A stretch of 64,000 nucleotides of DNA from Thalassobius sp034670005 (GTDB lineage: Bacteria > Pseudomonadota > Alphaproteobacteria > Rhodobacterales > Rhodobacteraceae), in the NCBI RefSeq assembly GCF_034670005.1, contig NZ_JAXMOH010000004.1, forward strand, positions 1-64,000. Reading direction: 5' to 3'. Below, one piece after another: positions 1-7,481 of this stretch. The translations under genes and the position numbers were made by a program. Under the pieces are notes generated by a model. It was not told the origin of the DNA. It searched no databases and saw only the letters and a list, made by a program, of their open reading frames with translations. Position 1 is the first letter of the stretch; the number at the start of each line of letters is the position of its first letter.

Positions 1-722
1 TGCATGGCGCCCATCAAAGCGGAGAGGTCGTCGTCGGAGGCGTCCGCGCTGGTGTCTTCGTCCTGCGGCTCTGGCTCCGCAGTCTGACCGGACATCGCGC
101 TCATCAGTGCCGACAGGTCATCATCGCTTGGGTCTTCGCCGGTATCGCCCAGATCGTTCAGGGCCGACAAGTCGGGCATTTCAAAAGCCCCGGATTTCGA
201 GGCGGAGGGGGCCGTGTCATCACTTTCGTCTGGGTCGATTTCTTTTTGCTGAGAGACGGCGTCTTGCGTATCGGGTGTTGGCGCGTCATCGGACATCAGC
301 GCATTAAGTTCTCCGAAATCAACCGATCCGGTTCCGTTCTGTTTCTTTGGGGGGGCAGGGGGCGGCGCCGCTTCTGCCGCTTCGGCGCTGCGCTCGACAG
401 CACCGAATAAAGCGCCGAGATTGTCCAGATCAACCGCAGTGACCGTGCCGGTTTTTTCCTCTTCGGGTTCCGGTTCGATCTCGATGACTTCTTCTACCAC
501 GGGGGCCGGTTTCGGCTTGCGCTTGCGTCGGGTGCGCTTGGGCTTTTGCGTGTCTTGCAGAAGTTTGATCCGTGCCTGTAGCAACAGGACCTGATTTTCA
601 ACCGAGTCCTCATCATCGGCCGCTGCCTGCAGGAGGCTGGCGGCTTCTACCGGCGGTTTGTCTTCGATCGCCTTCAAGATTTTCGATATGACCGCAGGTA
701 CACGCTTCTTGGTCCTGACCAT
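1..722 (-). CDS. Partial acidic protein with repeated DDLSALM motifs, flagellar locus
   Basis: An open frame of 240 codons reads leftward from ATG at 722 and runs off the window, so the C-terminus is missing. GAGG lies 8 bases before the ATG. The first 45 residues look helical. A basic KRTRRKRKPKPK stretch (about residues 62-73) follows, then a long acidic, Pro/Ala-rich and probably disordered tail. The tail holds recurring short motifs: GELNALM, PDLSALND, DDDLSALMSAM and DDDLSALMGAM, the last two exactly 30 residues apart. They resemble the EIDALL-type peptide at the N-terminus of FliM/FliN that binds CheY-P (family knowledge; the link is inference). A sigma-54-like promoter at 803-819 points at it, so it is probably co-regulated with flgB. 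No family was recognised. Confidence 0.75.
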   Translation of the reverse strand, partial: MVRTKKRVPAVISKILKAIEDKPPVEAASLLQAAADDEDSVENQVLLLQARIKLLQDTQKPKRTRRKRKPKPAPVVEEVIEIEPEPEEEKTGTVTAVDLDNLGALFGAVERSAEAAEAAPPPAPPKKQNGTGSVDFGELNALMSDDAPTPDTQDAVSQQKEIDPDESDDTAPSASKSGAFEMPDLSALNDLGDTGEDPSDDDLSALMSAMSGQTAEPEPQDEDTSADASDDDLSALMGAM

Positions 723-744
723 GGTTTTTCCTCACTTCGCCCGG

Positions 745-761
745 TTGGCATTGTCCTTGCA
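745..761 (+). promoter_or_regulatory. Sigma-54 promoter of the flgB operon
   Basis: TTGGCATTGTCCTTGCA has GG-N10-GC spacing and a near-perfect -24/-12 match. The predicted start is near 772, about 90 bases before the flgB ATG. It faces the leftward candidate at 803-819. Confidence 0.85.
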
Positions 762-802
762 TGGATCGCTACGAATGGCAGTCCGCTGGACGAAACAGGA
801 AA

Positions 803-819
803 TGCAAGTATCGCACCAA
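803..819 (-). promoter_or_regulatory. Candidate sigma-54 promoter of the left-edge gene
   Basis: Read on the minus strand the site is TTGGTGCGATACTTGCA, with GG and GC exactly 10 bases apart. It matches the -24/-12 consensus except at two positions after GG. The predicted start is near 792, giving a 70-base leader to the ATG at 722. Confidence 0.55.
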
Positions 820-862
820 CCGGACCGGCCACCGAAAAAAAGCAAGTACAAGAGGTCAACCG

Positions 863-1246
863 ATGTCTCTCATCCGCGATCACCTGAACGTCCATGCCCA
901 GGCTTTGCAGTTGCGCGAACAGCGCGGCAATATCCTTGCCTCGAATGTCGCCAATGCCGCGACTCCGGGTTTCAAGGCCCGTGACATCGACTTCCAGGCC
1001 TCTTTGAAACAGGCCATCGGCAGCGGGGAACTGAAGACCACAAGCGTTGGTCACATCCCGGTCAGCGGCAACGCAGGCGATCAATTGCAATATCGTCAGC
1101 CGACGATCACATCGCTTGACGGCAACACCGTCGAAATGGGGGTCGAGCAGATGGAGTTCGCGGAAAACACTGTGCGGTATCAATCCAGCCTAGAGTTTCT
1201 CAATGCCAAAATCCGGGGCCTGACGCGGGCGATGAGAGGAGAATAA
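863..1246 (+). CDS. flgB: Flagellar proximal rod protein FlgB
   Basis: FlgB is a subunit of the proximal rod in the periplasm. The 127-residue length fits the family. The rod-protein signature SNVANAATPGFKA is at residues 28-40, and the C-terminus keeps the helix that packs in the axial structure. The frame is open upstream to 761, but ATG 863 is chosen because AGAGG precedes it by 7 bases and it gives the conserved MSLIRDH start. It is the first gene of the rightward sigma-54 flagellar series and lies 3 bases before flgC. Confidence 0.93.
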   Translation: MSLIRDHLNVHAQALQLREQRGNILASNVANAATPGFKARDIDFQASLKQAIGSGELKTTSVGHIPVSGNAGDQLQYRQPTITSLDGNTVEMGVEQMEFAENTVRYQSSLEFLNAKIRGLTRAMRGE

Positions 1247-1249
1247 CAG

Positions 1250-1660
1250 ATGGCTATGAACGTTTTTGACATTTCTGGCCGCGCGATGTCGGCGCAGATG
1301 CTGCGGCTGAACACTGTGGCCAGCAACCTGGCAAACGCCAATACGGTCAGTACCAACAAGGAAGACGCCTATCGCGCCATCCGCCCGGTGTTCGAGACCG
1401 AATATAACGATCAATTGCAGCAAACCGGATTGTCCACGGTGAACGTGACCGAAGTTGTGCAGCTTGATCGTGAAGTCACACGCAGCTTCCAGCCCGATCA
1501 TCCGCTCGCCGATTCCGAAGGCTATATCTACGAATCCGCGGTCAACACAGATGAAGAAATGGTCGAGATGATGGAGGCCAGCCGCCAATATCAGAACACT
1601 CTGGAAGTCGTTTCAACCCTGCGGACCCTGATGGCCAAGACGATGAGGATGGGACAATGA
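1250..1660 (+). CDS. flgC: Flagellar proximal rod protein FlgC
   Basis: FlgC (136 residues) is a proximal rod subunit. The N-terminus has the rod signature NTVASNLANANT (residues 21-32). The C-terminal helix contains SRQYQNTLEVVSTLRTLM, typical of FlgC. GAGGAGA lies before the ATG. Its last codons overlap flgD by 4 bases (ATGA), which indicates translational coupling. Confidence 0.94.
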   Translation: MAMNVFDISGRAMSAQMLRLNTVASNLANANTVSTNKEDAYRAIRPVFETEYNDQLQQTGLSTVNVTEVVQLDREVTRSFQPDHPLADSEGYIYESAVNTDEEMVEMMEASRQYQNTLEVVSTLRTLMAKTMRMGQ

Positions 1661-2319
1661 CCGGAGCTAGTATCAGCGGTGTCAGCGGTATTCGCACCTT
1701 GTCGGATATGAATTCCAGCTCTGCTGCAACAAACAGCGCGGACTCAATGGGGAGTTCGGACTTCCTGACCTTGCTGACGACGCAATTGCAGAATCAGGAT
1801 CCGTTCCAGCCGATGGAAAATGGTGAATTCCTGAGCCAGCTGGCGCAGATGTCCACCGTACGCGGGATTGATGATCTGAACGGCACCATGGGAGCAATGG
1901 CGGCGAGTTCGCAGATATCCGAAGCGTCGGGTATGCTGGGGCAGCGGGCGTTGGTCGACGGGTCGGTGATGCGCGCTGATGGAACCGGTACCGTCGCGGG
2001 ACGCGCTATCCTGGAACAGGATGCGGATTCTGTCGTTGTTACCTATACCGACGCTGAAACCGGTGATGTTTTGCACAGTGATACGATCAACGACCAATAT
2101 GCTGGAAATGTTGATTTTTCATGGGATGATGCCCCCACGGACGGTCGTCGAATTCGGGTAAATGTCACTGCTGCCAACGCAGATGGCACGCAAGATGCAA
2201 CAACCCAAGTCTACGCCTTGATCGAAAGCGTTGAACTTAATGCCTCCGTCGGTGGCATGACGCTGCAGATCCAAGATTATGGAGCCTATCTGGGCTCAGA
2301 AATTACCGCTCTGCGCTAA
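1657..2319 (+). CDS. flgD: Flagellar hook assembly scaffold FlgD
   Basis: FlgD (220 residues) caps the growing hook and guides FlgE polymerisation, then leaves. The conserved N-terminal segment SSDFLTLLTTQLQNQDPFQP (about residues 33-52) is present, followed by the linker and a beta-rich C-terminal FlgD region. It overlaps flgC by 4 bases and lies 39 bases before flgE, in the gamma-like order flgB-C-D-E-F. Confidence 0.92.
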   Translation: MTGASISGVSGIRTLSDMNSSSAATNSADSMGSSDFLTLLTTQLQNQDPFQPMENGEFLSQLAQMSTVRGIDDLNGTMGAMAASSQISEASGMLGQRALVDGSVMRADGTGTVAGRAILEQDADSVVVTYTDAETGDVLHSDTINDQYAGNVDFSWDDAPTDGRRIRVNVTAANADGTQDATTQVYALIESVELNASVGGMTLQIQDYGAYLGSEITALR

Positions 2320-2358
2320 GCGCGGACATTCACAAGTTCGCAACCGAAGAGGACGCAA

Positions 2359-3618
2359 ATGACCAGTTCAATCGCATTGTCGGGCCTGAACGCCGCACAG
2401 GCAGACCTGAGCACGACGTCGAACAACATTGCCAATACAAGCACCTATGGTTTCCATGCCAGCCGGACGGAATTTGCCGATCTGTTCACACGTTCGCCCT
2501 ATGCGAATTCGGGAACCGAAAGCGGTTCGGGCGTGCGGGTGAACTCTGTACGACAGAGCTTCACGCAAGGTGCAGTTAACCAGACTGCGAACACGCTCGA
2601 TCTGGCTCTGCGGGGGCAAGGTTTCTTCGCGGTTAGCGAAGGTGCGGAAAATGGCGATGTCAGCTACACCCGTGCGGGTGCCTTCGGGGTCAATGCCGAC
2701 AATTATCTCGTGAACGCATCGGGCGGTTTCGTGCAAGGCTATCCGAGCAACGCCGATGGCAGCATTTCGAACGAGATCGATATTCAAAGCATTCGGATCC
2801 CGTCGGAAAACGGTGAACCGAGCGCCACAACTGCCGTTGATCTGGCGGTGAACCTACCATTTGGCGATGCGGGGTTTGGCAACCAAGATGCCGTGCCGCC
2901 GACAAACGCCTTCGATCCGAGTGATGATACTACCTTTGCCGCATCCGCCGCAGTGAATGTCTGGAATGACGAGGGTGAAGCGGTGCCGGCGCAGGTCTAT
3001 TTCATTCAGAACCAGTCACCGACGGCGGCTGATCCTTCCACCACCTATGAAACCCGTATGGTTGTGGGCGGTGAAGTTCTGACCACTGCGACGACTGCAG
3101 AATCGGAAATCAACTTTGATGAATACGGCACACCTTCAACGCCCATTTCTTCGATGGCGTTTTCCTCGACCAGCTGGTCGCTCAATCTGGATATGACCGA
3201 TACTGGAATGAGCGACGAAAGCTTCGAGGTGATGACCAGCGCGCATGATGGCCAACGTCCAAGCGGCCTGTCAGGTTTGGAAATTGCTGAAGATGGTGTC
3301 GTTTGGGCTTCGTATGCGGGTCAGGGCTCTATTCCCTTGGGGCAATTGGCTGTGGTCAACTTCCCTAATGTGCAGGGTTTGAGGCAGCTTGGCGACGCCA
3401 GCTATGCCGCGACCGTTGATTCGGGCGATGCGATCTCTGGCCGCGCCGCGACCAACGGCATGGGTAAGATTGAATCGGGTTCTCTGGAAATGTCCAACGT
3501 GGACCTGACCTCGGAACTGGTGAACCTGATCACTGCGCAGCGGAATTATCAGGCTTCCGCCAAGGCTCTGGAAACCTCGAATTCGGTGACCCAGACAATC
3601 ATGAACATCCGGAGCTAA
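2359..3618 (+). CDS. flgE: Flagellar hook protein FlgE
   Basis: FlgE (419 residues) polymerises into the extracellular hook. The N-terminus carries TTSNNIANTSTYGFHASRT (residues 19-37). The C-terminus has MSNVDLTSELVNLITAQRNY and a terminal helix, both hallmarks of hook and distal rod proteins. AGAGGA precedes the ATG. The length is close to gammaproteobacterial FlgE. Confidence 0.93.
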   Translation: MTSSIALSGLNAAQADLSTTSNNIANTSTYGFHASRTEFADLFTRSPYANSGTESGSGVRVNSVRQSFTQGAVNQTANTLDLALRGQGFFAVSEGAENGDVSYTRAGAFGVNADNYLVNASGGFVQGYPSNADGSISNEIDIQSIRIPSENGEPSATTAVDLAVNLPFGDAGFGNQDAVPPTNAFDPSDDTTFAASAAVNVWNDEGEAVPAQVYFIQNQSPTAADPSTTYETRMVVGGEVLTTATTAESEINFDEYGTPSTPISSMAFSSTSWSLNLDMTDTGMSDESFEVMTSAHDGQRPSGLSGLEIAEDGVVWASYAGQGSIPLGQLAVVNFPNVQGLRQLGDASYAATVDSGDAISGRAATNGMGKIESGSLEMSNVDLTSELVNLITAQRNYQASAKALETSNSVTQTIMNIRS

Positions 3619-3642
3619 TCCGTAAAACAGTAAGCTGAAACC

Positions 3643-4407
3643 ATGGACCGTATGATTTATACGGCGCTGAACGCCCTGAGCAATCAAAGGGATCAGCGCG
3701 TCACGCAAGCTCAGAACCTGGCCAACCAGAATGTGCCGGGCTATCGCAGAGACCTTAATAACGAAGGTAAGGCCTGGTTTGCGAATGCGATGGATACGGC
3801 CATGGTCCGGGCGTATCAGACAGAGACCGGGCCGGCGGGGTTTTCCCCCGATTCCGGCCCCCTCCAACAAACCGGCGAAACGCTGGACATGGCAGTTGTC
3901 GGCGAAGGCTATTTCTATGTTCAGCCTGACGGTGTCGGCGATCCGGCACTGTCACGCCGCGGCGATATGCGCCGGAACGCAGATGGAACATTGGTGAATG
4001 GGGGCGGCGATGTACTGCTCGATACCGCCATGCTGCCGGTCAAACTACCGCTTTATAAAGATCTCCAGATCACCGATATCGGTGAAGTCTGGGTTCAGCC
4101 GGTCGATGCAGACGCAGGAGAAGAGCCTCTTCTTATTGCGACATTGGCCACCGTTATACCGGACGAAAACCTGCAACTTCTCAAATCCGACGATTCCCAA
4201 ATTCGGGCGGTTAACGGCACTGTGCCCGCGCCCAATCAGTTGGCGAAACTATCGCAGGGCGTTTTGGAAGGCAGCAACGTCAACACTGTCGAAGAACTGG
4301 TGAACTCCATCGAAATGCAGCGGAATTTCGAACTGGGTATTCGCATGGTCACTACCGCCAGCAAACTTGACGAAGCTGGTGAACGGCTTCTTCGGTCGCC
4401 CGAATAA
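3643..4407 (+). CDS. flgF: Flagellar proximal rod protein FlgF
   Basis: FlgF (254 residues) is a rod subunit. It has the N-terminal motif AQNLANQNVPGYRRD (residues 23-37), the middle region with VVGEGYFYVQ, and the C-terminal SNVNTVEELVNSIEMQRNFE. It follows flgE by 24 bases and is separated from flgG by 89 bases that contain a new sigma-54 promoter. Confidence 0.92.
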   Translation: MDRMIYTALNALSNQRDQRVTQAQNLANQNVPGYRRDLNNEGKAWFANAMDTAMVRAYQTETGPAGFSPDSGPLQQTGETLDMAVVGEGYFYVQPDGVGDPALSRRGDMRRNADGTLVNGGGDVLLDTAMLPVKLPLYKDLQITDIGEVWVQPVDADAGEEPLLIATLATVIPDENLQLLKSDDSQIRAVNGTVPAPNQLAKLSQGVLEGSNVNTVEELVNSIEMQRNFELGIRMVTTASKLDEAGERLLRSPE

Positions 4408-4432
4408 CCCTTTAAAATCATTGCGTCTCTTC

Positions 4433-4449
4433 TTGGCACGGCTTTTGCA
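4433..4449 (+). promoter_or_regulatory. Sigma-54 promoter before flgG
   Basis: TTGGCACGGCTTTTGCA is a full match to the -24/-12 consensus with GG-N10-GC spacing. The predicted start is near 4460, 37 bases before the flgG ATG. It divides the flg series into flgB-F and flgG onward. Confidence 0.9.
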
Positions 4450-4496
4450 CCAGTAAGTGTAATCAAGCACGAAAAGCCGCCCGAAGGAGGATTGGC

Positions 4497-5285
4497 ATGT
4501 CAACCAGCGCAATGCATGTGGCCAAGACCGGCCTGAACGCCCAGCAATCGCGGATCCAGGTGATTTCGAACAACCTGGCCAACGTGAACACAACCGGTTT
4601 CAAACGCGATCGGGCGAATTTCGAGTCTCTTCTGTATCAATCTTTCCGTCCCGCCGGGGCCCAGACCTCGGAAACGACCGTGCTGACGGCAGGGTCAGAA
4701 ATCGGCACCGGTGTTCGCATGGTGAATACCGAAAAGATTTTCCAGCAGGGCAATCTGATGACCACCGACAACGCGATGGATATCGCGATCGATGGCGACG
4801 GATTTTTCCAGGTGCTGCTGCCTGACGGCCAGATGGGCTATACCCGCAACGGTACGTTTGGTCGCAATGCAGACGGGCTTCTGACAACGGCCAGCGGTTA
4901 CGCTGTGCAGCCTGAAATCATCATCCCGGATAACGCGATGGAGGTGAATGTCTCCAAGGACGGTATCGTCAGTGTGCTGCAGTCCGGTGATGTCGCTCCG
5001 CAGGAAATCGGCCAACTGACATTGGCCCGCTTTATCAATCCGCGTGGTTTGACCCCGATCGGCGAAAATTTCTCGGTTGAAACACAGGCCAGTGGCCCGG
5101 CTGTCGTCGCTGAACCGATGTCGGAGGGCACCGGTTCGTTGATGCAGGGTGCGCTAGAAGCGTCCAACGTGAATGTGGTGCAGGAACTGGTGGAAATGAT
5201 CGAGGCGCAGCGCGCCTACGAGGTGAACTCGAAATCGATCTCGGCCACCGACGAAATGATGCGCTTCCTGTCCAACAAGCTATAA
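4497..5285 (+). CDS. flgG: Flagellar distal rod protein FlgG
   Basis: FlgG (262 residues) builds the distal rod that passes through the P and L rings. VISNNLANVNTTGFKRDRAN (residues 22-41) and the C-terminal ASNVNVVQELVEMIEAQRAY are strongly conserved. A strong AAGGAGG lies 8 bases before the ATG. It heads the second transcription unit, flgGHIJKL. Confidence 0.95.
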   Translation: MSTSAMHVAKTGLNAQQSRIQVISNNLANVNTTGFKRDRANFESLLYQSFRPAGAQTSETTVLTAGSEIGTGVRMVNTEKIFQQGNLMTTDNAMDIAIDGDGFFQVLLPDGQMGYTRNGTFGRNADGLLTTASGYAVQPEIIIPDNAMEVNVSKDGIVSVLQSGDVAPQEIGQLTLARFINPRGLTPIGENFSVETQASGPAVVAEPMSEGTGSLMQGALEASNVNVVQELVEMIEAQRAYEVNSKSISATDEMMRFLSNKL

Positions 5286-5297
5286 GGAGAGACGGCT

Positions 5298-5972
5298 ATG
5301 AATTTTCATAAAGTATTGGTTTTGTTAAGTGTTCCTGCCGCTATGTCCGTTTCTGGTTGTAGCACGGAGATGGAGGCGGCGGCTTCTGCGGATTGGGAGC
5401 CGGTCTATGCAGAACCGATGCAACAGCCCAGCAGCAGGATGGCCAGTGGCGCGATTTTTTCAGGCGGTCAGATGGGGCTCTTCGCCACCGACCGCCGTGC
5501 CGCACAGATCGGGGATATCCTTACCGTGGTGCTGAAGGAAAAATTCGCCGCCAGCAAGGCGCAGGGTGCTGCGACTTCGAAATCCGATAGTTTCTCGGTC
5601 AAGTTGCCGACCGCACTGGTGGGCGGGTTCGACAATGCCAGCCTGAGCGCGGGCACAGACCGGTCCTTTGATGGCAGCGGTCGTGCAACCCAATCGAATT
5701 CATTGACCGGCCGGATGTCAGTCAGCGTCGTGCGGGTCATGCCCAGCGGAAATCTGGAAGTGATGGGGCAGAAGAAGCTGACTTTGAATAACGGTGACGA
5801 ATATGTCCGTCTGCGCGGTATCGTGCGGCAGGCCGACATTACCGCCGATAATACCGTGGATTCCGACCGTCTGGCCAATGCGGAAATCAAATATGTGGGC
5901 GCCGGAGATATTGCGGATACCAGCAAAAAGGGCTGGTTGCGGCGCGGTCTCGATACGGTTTCGCCGTTCTGA
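5298..5972 (+). CDS. flgH: Flagellar L-ring lipoprotein FlgH
   Basis: FlgH (224 residues) forms the L ring in the outer membrane. The N-terminus is a lipoprotein signal ending SVSGC, with the lipidated Cys at 21. Family motifs such as TDRRAAQIGDILTVVLKE and the C-terminal ADITADNTVDSDRLANAEI are present. It directly follows flgG by 12 bases. The flgA gene that often lies between them in alphaproteobacterial clusters is absent. Confidence 0.94.
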   Translation: MNFHKVLVLLSVPAAMSVSGCSTEMEAAASADWEPVYAEPMQQPSSRMASGAIFSGGQMGLFATDRRAAQIGDILTVVLKEKFAASKAQGAATSKSDSFSVKLPTALVGGFDNASLSAGTDRSFDGSGRATQSNSLTGRMSVSVVRVMPSGNLEVMGQKKLTLNNGDEYVRLRGIVRQADITADNTVDSDRLANAEIKYVGAGDIADTSKKGWLRRGLDTVSPF

Positions 5973-5989
5973 TCGGTTGAGGACATAAA

Positions 5990-7135
5990 ATGACACGCAA
6001 TCCCAGAATATGGAAACTGATCAGCGCTTTGATGACGGTGCTGTGCATCTTCGCAGGTGCGGCAATGGCGCAGGCAGACCGGATCAAGGACATGGTCGCG
6101 GTCGCAGGCGTGCGCAGCAATGCTCTGGTCGGCTATGGGCTGGTGATGGGGTTGGCGGGAACTGGCGATGGTGGATCGCGGCTGACGCAGCAATCGATGC
6201 AATCGCTTATCTCGCGTCTGGGTTTGGATACCCAACCAACCGATCTGGATACCAAGAACGTCGCGGCGGTCATGGTAACGGCCGATATGCCGCCCTTTAT
6301 CAAGCCTGGTCAGGTGCTTGACGTGACCGTGTCTACCGCGGGCAAGGCCAAATCGCTGAAAGGCGGAACCTTGTTGATGACGCCGTTGATGGGAGCCGAT
6401 GGCGAAGTCTACGCCATTGCACAGGGCAATCTGGTCGTCGGCGGTTTGGGTGTCGAGGCCAAGGACGGGTCTTCACTTGTAATCAATGTACCGACCGTGG
6501 GCCGGGTGCCGGGTGGCGCAACCATTGAACGGATGGTCGAAACCCCGTTTCTGGAAGCCGAATATCTGGTGCTGAACCTGCATCGTGGGGATTTCAGCAC
6601 CGCATCGGCAATGGTCGAGGCAATCAACGAAATTTTCGGCAAGGGCGTCGCGGTGGCGCTGGATGGCACATCCGTGAGGGTGCGTGCCCCGGCCGATCCG
6701 GCTCAGCGCGTGTCCTTCATGGGGCTGCTGGAAAATATCGAAGTTGTCCCCGCCGAAGCGCCGGCGCAGGTGATCGTGAATGCCCGCACGGGTACCGTGG
6801 TGATTGGCGGTTCGGTTCGGGTGACGCCGTCGGCGGTCAGCCACGGGTCGCTAACCGTTCGTGTGAACGAAGACTTCAATGTCGATCAGGGGGCTACAGT
6901 AGTGGCTGGAAATGGTGAGGTCGTGGTCGCCCCAGGCGAACCTGTCGTCACCCCCGATTCCCAGATCGATGTCACCGAAGCTACCAATCCTGCCTTTGTT
7001 TTCGATCCTGGCGTTTCGCTGTCTTCGCTGGTCGATGCCATCAATGCCGTCGGGGCAAGCCCCGCCGACCTGGTGGCGATCCTGGAAGCTCTTCACAAGG
7101 CCGGGTCGCTGCGGGCGGAGCTGATTATTATCTAA
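5990..7135 (+). CDS. flgI: Flagellar P-ring protein FlgI
   Basis: FlgI (381 residues) assembles the periplasmic P ring. A Sec signal peptide ends AGAAMA near residue 27. The mature protein starts with the conserved DRIKDMVAVAGVRSNALVGY and ends with SPADLVAILEALHKAGSLRA. A FlgA-type chaperone normally helps P-ring assembly, but none is seen in this window. Confidence 0.95.
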   Translation: MTRNPRIWKLISALMTVLCIFAGAAMAQADRIKDMVAVAGVRSNALVGYGLVMGLAGTGDGGSRLTQQSMQSLISRLGLDTQPTDLDTKNVAAVMVTADMPPFIKPGQVLDVTVSTAGKAKSLKGGTLLMTPLMGADGEVYAIAQGNLVVGGLGVEAKDGSSLVINVPTVGRVPGGATIERMVETPFLEAEYLVLNLHRGDFSTASAMVEAINEIFGKGVAVALDGTSVRVRAPADPAQRVSFMGLLENIEVVPAEAPAQVIVNARTGTVVIGGSVRVTPSAVSHGSLTVRVNEDFNVDQGATVVAGNGEVVVAPGEPVVTPDSQIDVTEATNPAFVFDPGVSLSSLVDAINAVGASPADLVAILEALHKAGSLRAELIII

Positions 7136-7148
7136 GGAGGTACCCGTC

Positions 7149-7481
7149 ATGGTGGGGCCACTTACATCCAATACCGTACTCCCGGCCATCAAGACGCCGG
7201 ATACCACCGGCAACAACACCGTCGAGGCTGCCAGAGAAATGCAGCGGATGCGCGATTCCGCCGAGGGTTTTGAAGCCCTGTTCCTGCAGCAGATGCTGAA
7301 AGCGGGCAGGGCGGCATCTCTGGGCGATGATTTGCTGGGGAGCAGCGGCGTTGATCAGATGCAGAGCATGCTCGACACGACCTTGACCGAAAGCGCTGGC
7401 AGTCAGGCCGGTCTGGGCATGGCCGACGCCATCGTGCGTCAGTTCTCGCCCTATATGAAGCACAAGGCCGATAACGCATGA
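7149..7481 (+). CDS. flgJ: Rod-binding FlgJ, N-terminal domain only
   Basis: This 110-residue protein corresponds to the rod-capping half of FlgJ, with AEGFEALFLQQMLKAG at residues 39-54. It lacks the C-terminal muramidase half of enteric FlgJ. The missing hydrolase is probably supplied by the transglycosylase at 11103. In R. sphaeroides a single-domain FlgJ works with the separate enzyme SltF (family knowledge). AAGGAGG precedes the ATG, and it overlaps flgK by 4 bases. Confidence 0.88.
   Translation: MVGPLTSNTVLPAIKTPDTTGNNTVEAAREMQRMRDSAEGFEALFLQQMLKAGRAASLGDDLLGSSGVDQMQSMLDTTLTESAGSQAGLGMADAIVRQFSPYMKHKADNA

Noticed and set aside
2225..2243. TGGCATGACGCTGCA-like sigma-54 match in flgD
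   Set aside because: The spacing between GG and GC is 9 instead of 10 and it lies inside a coding region.
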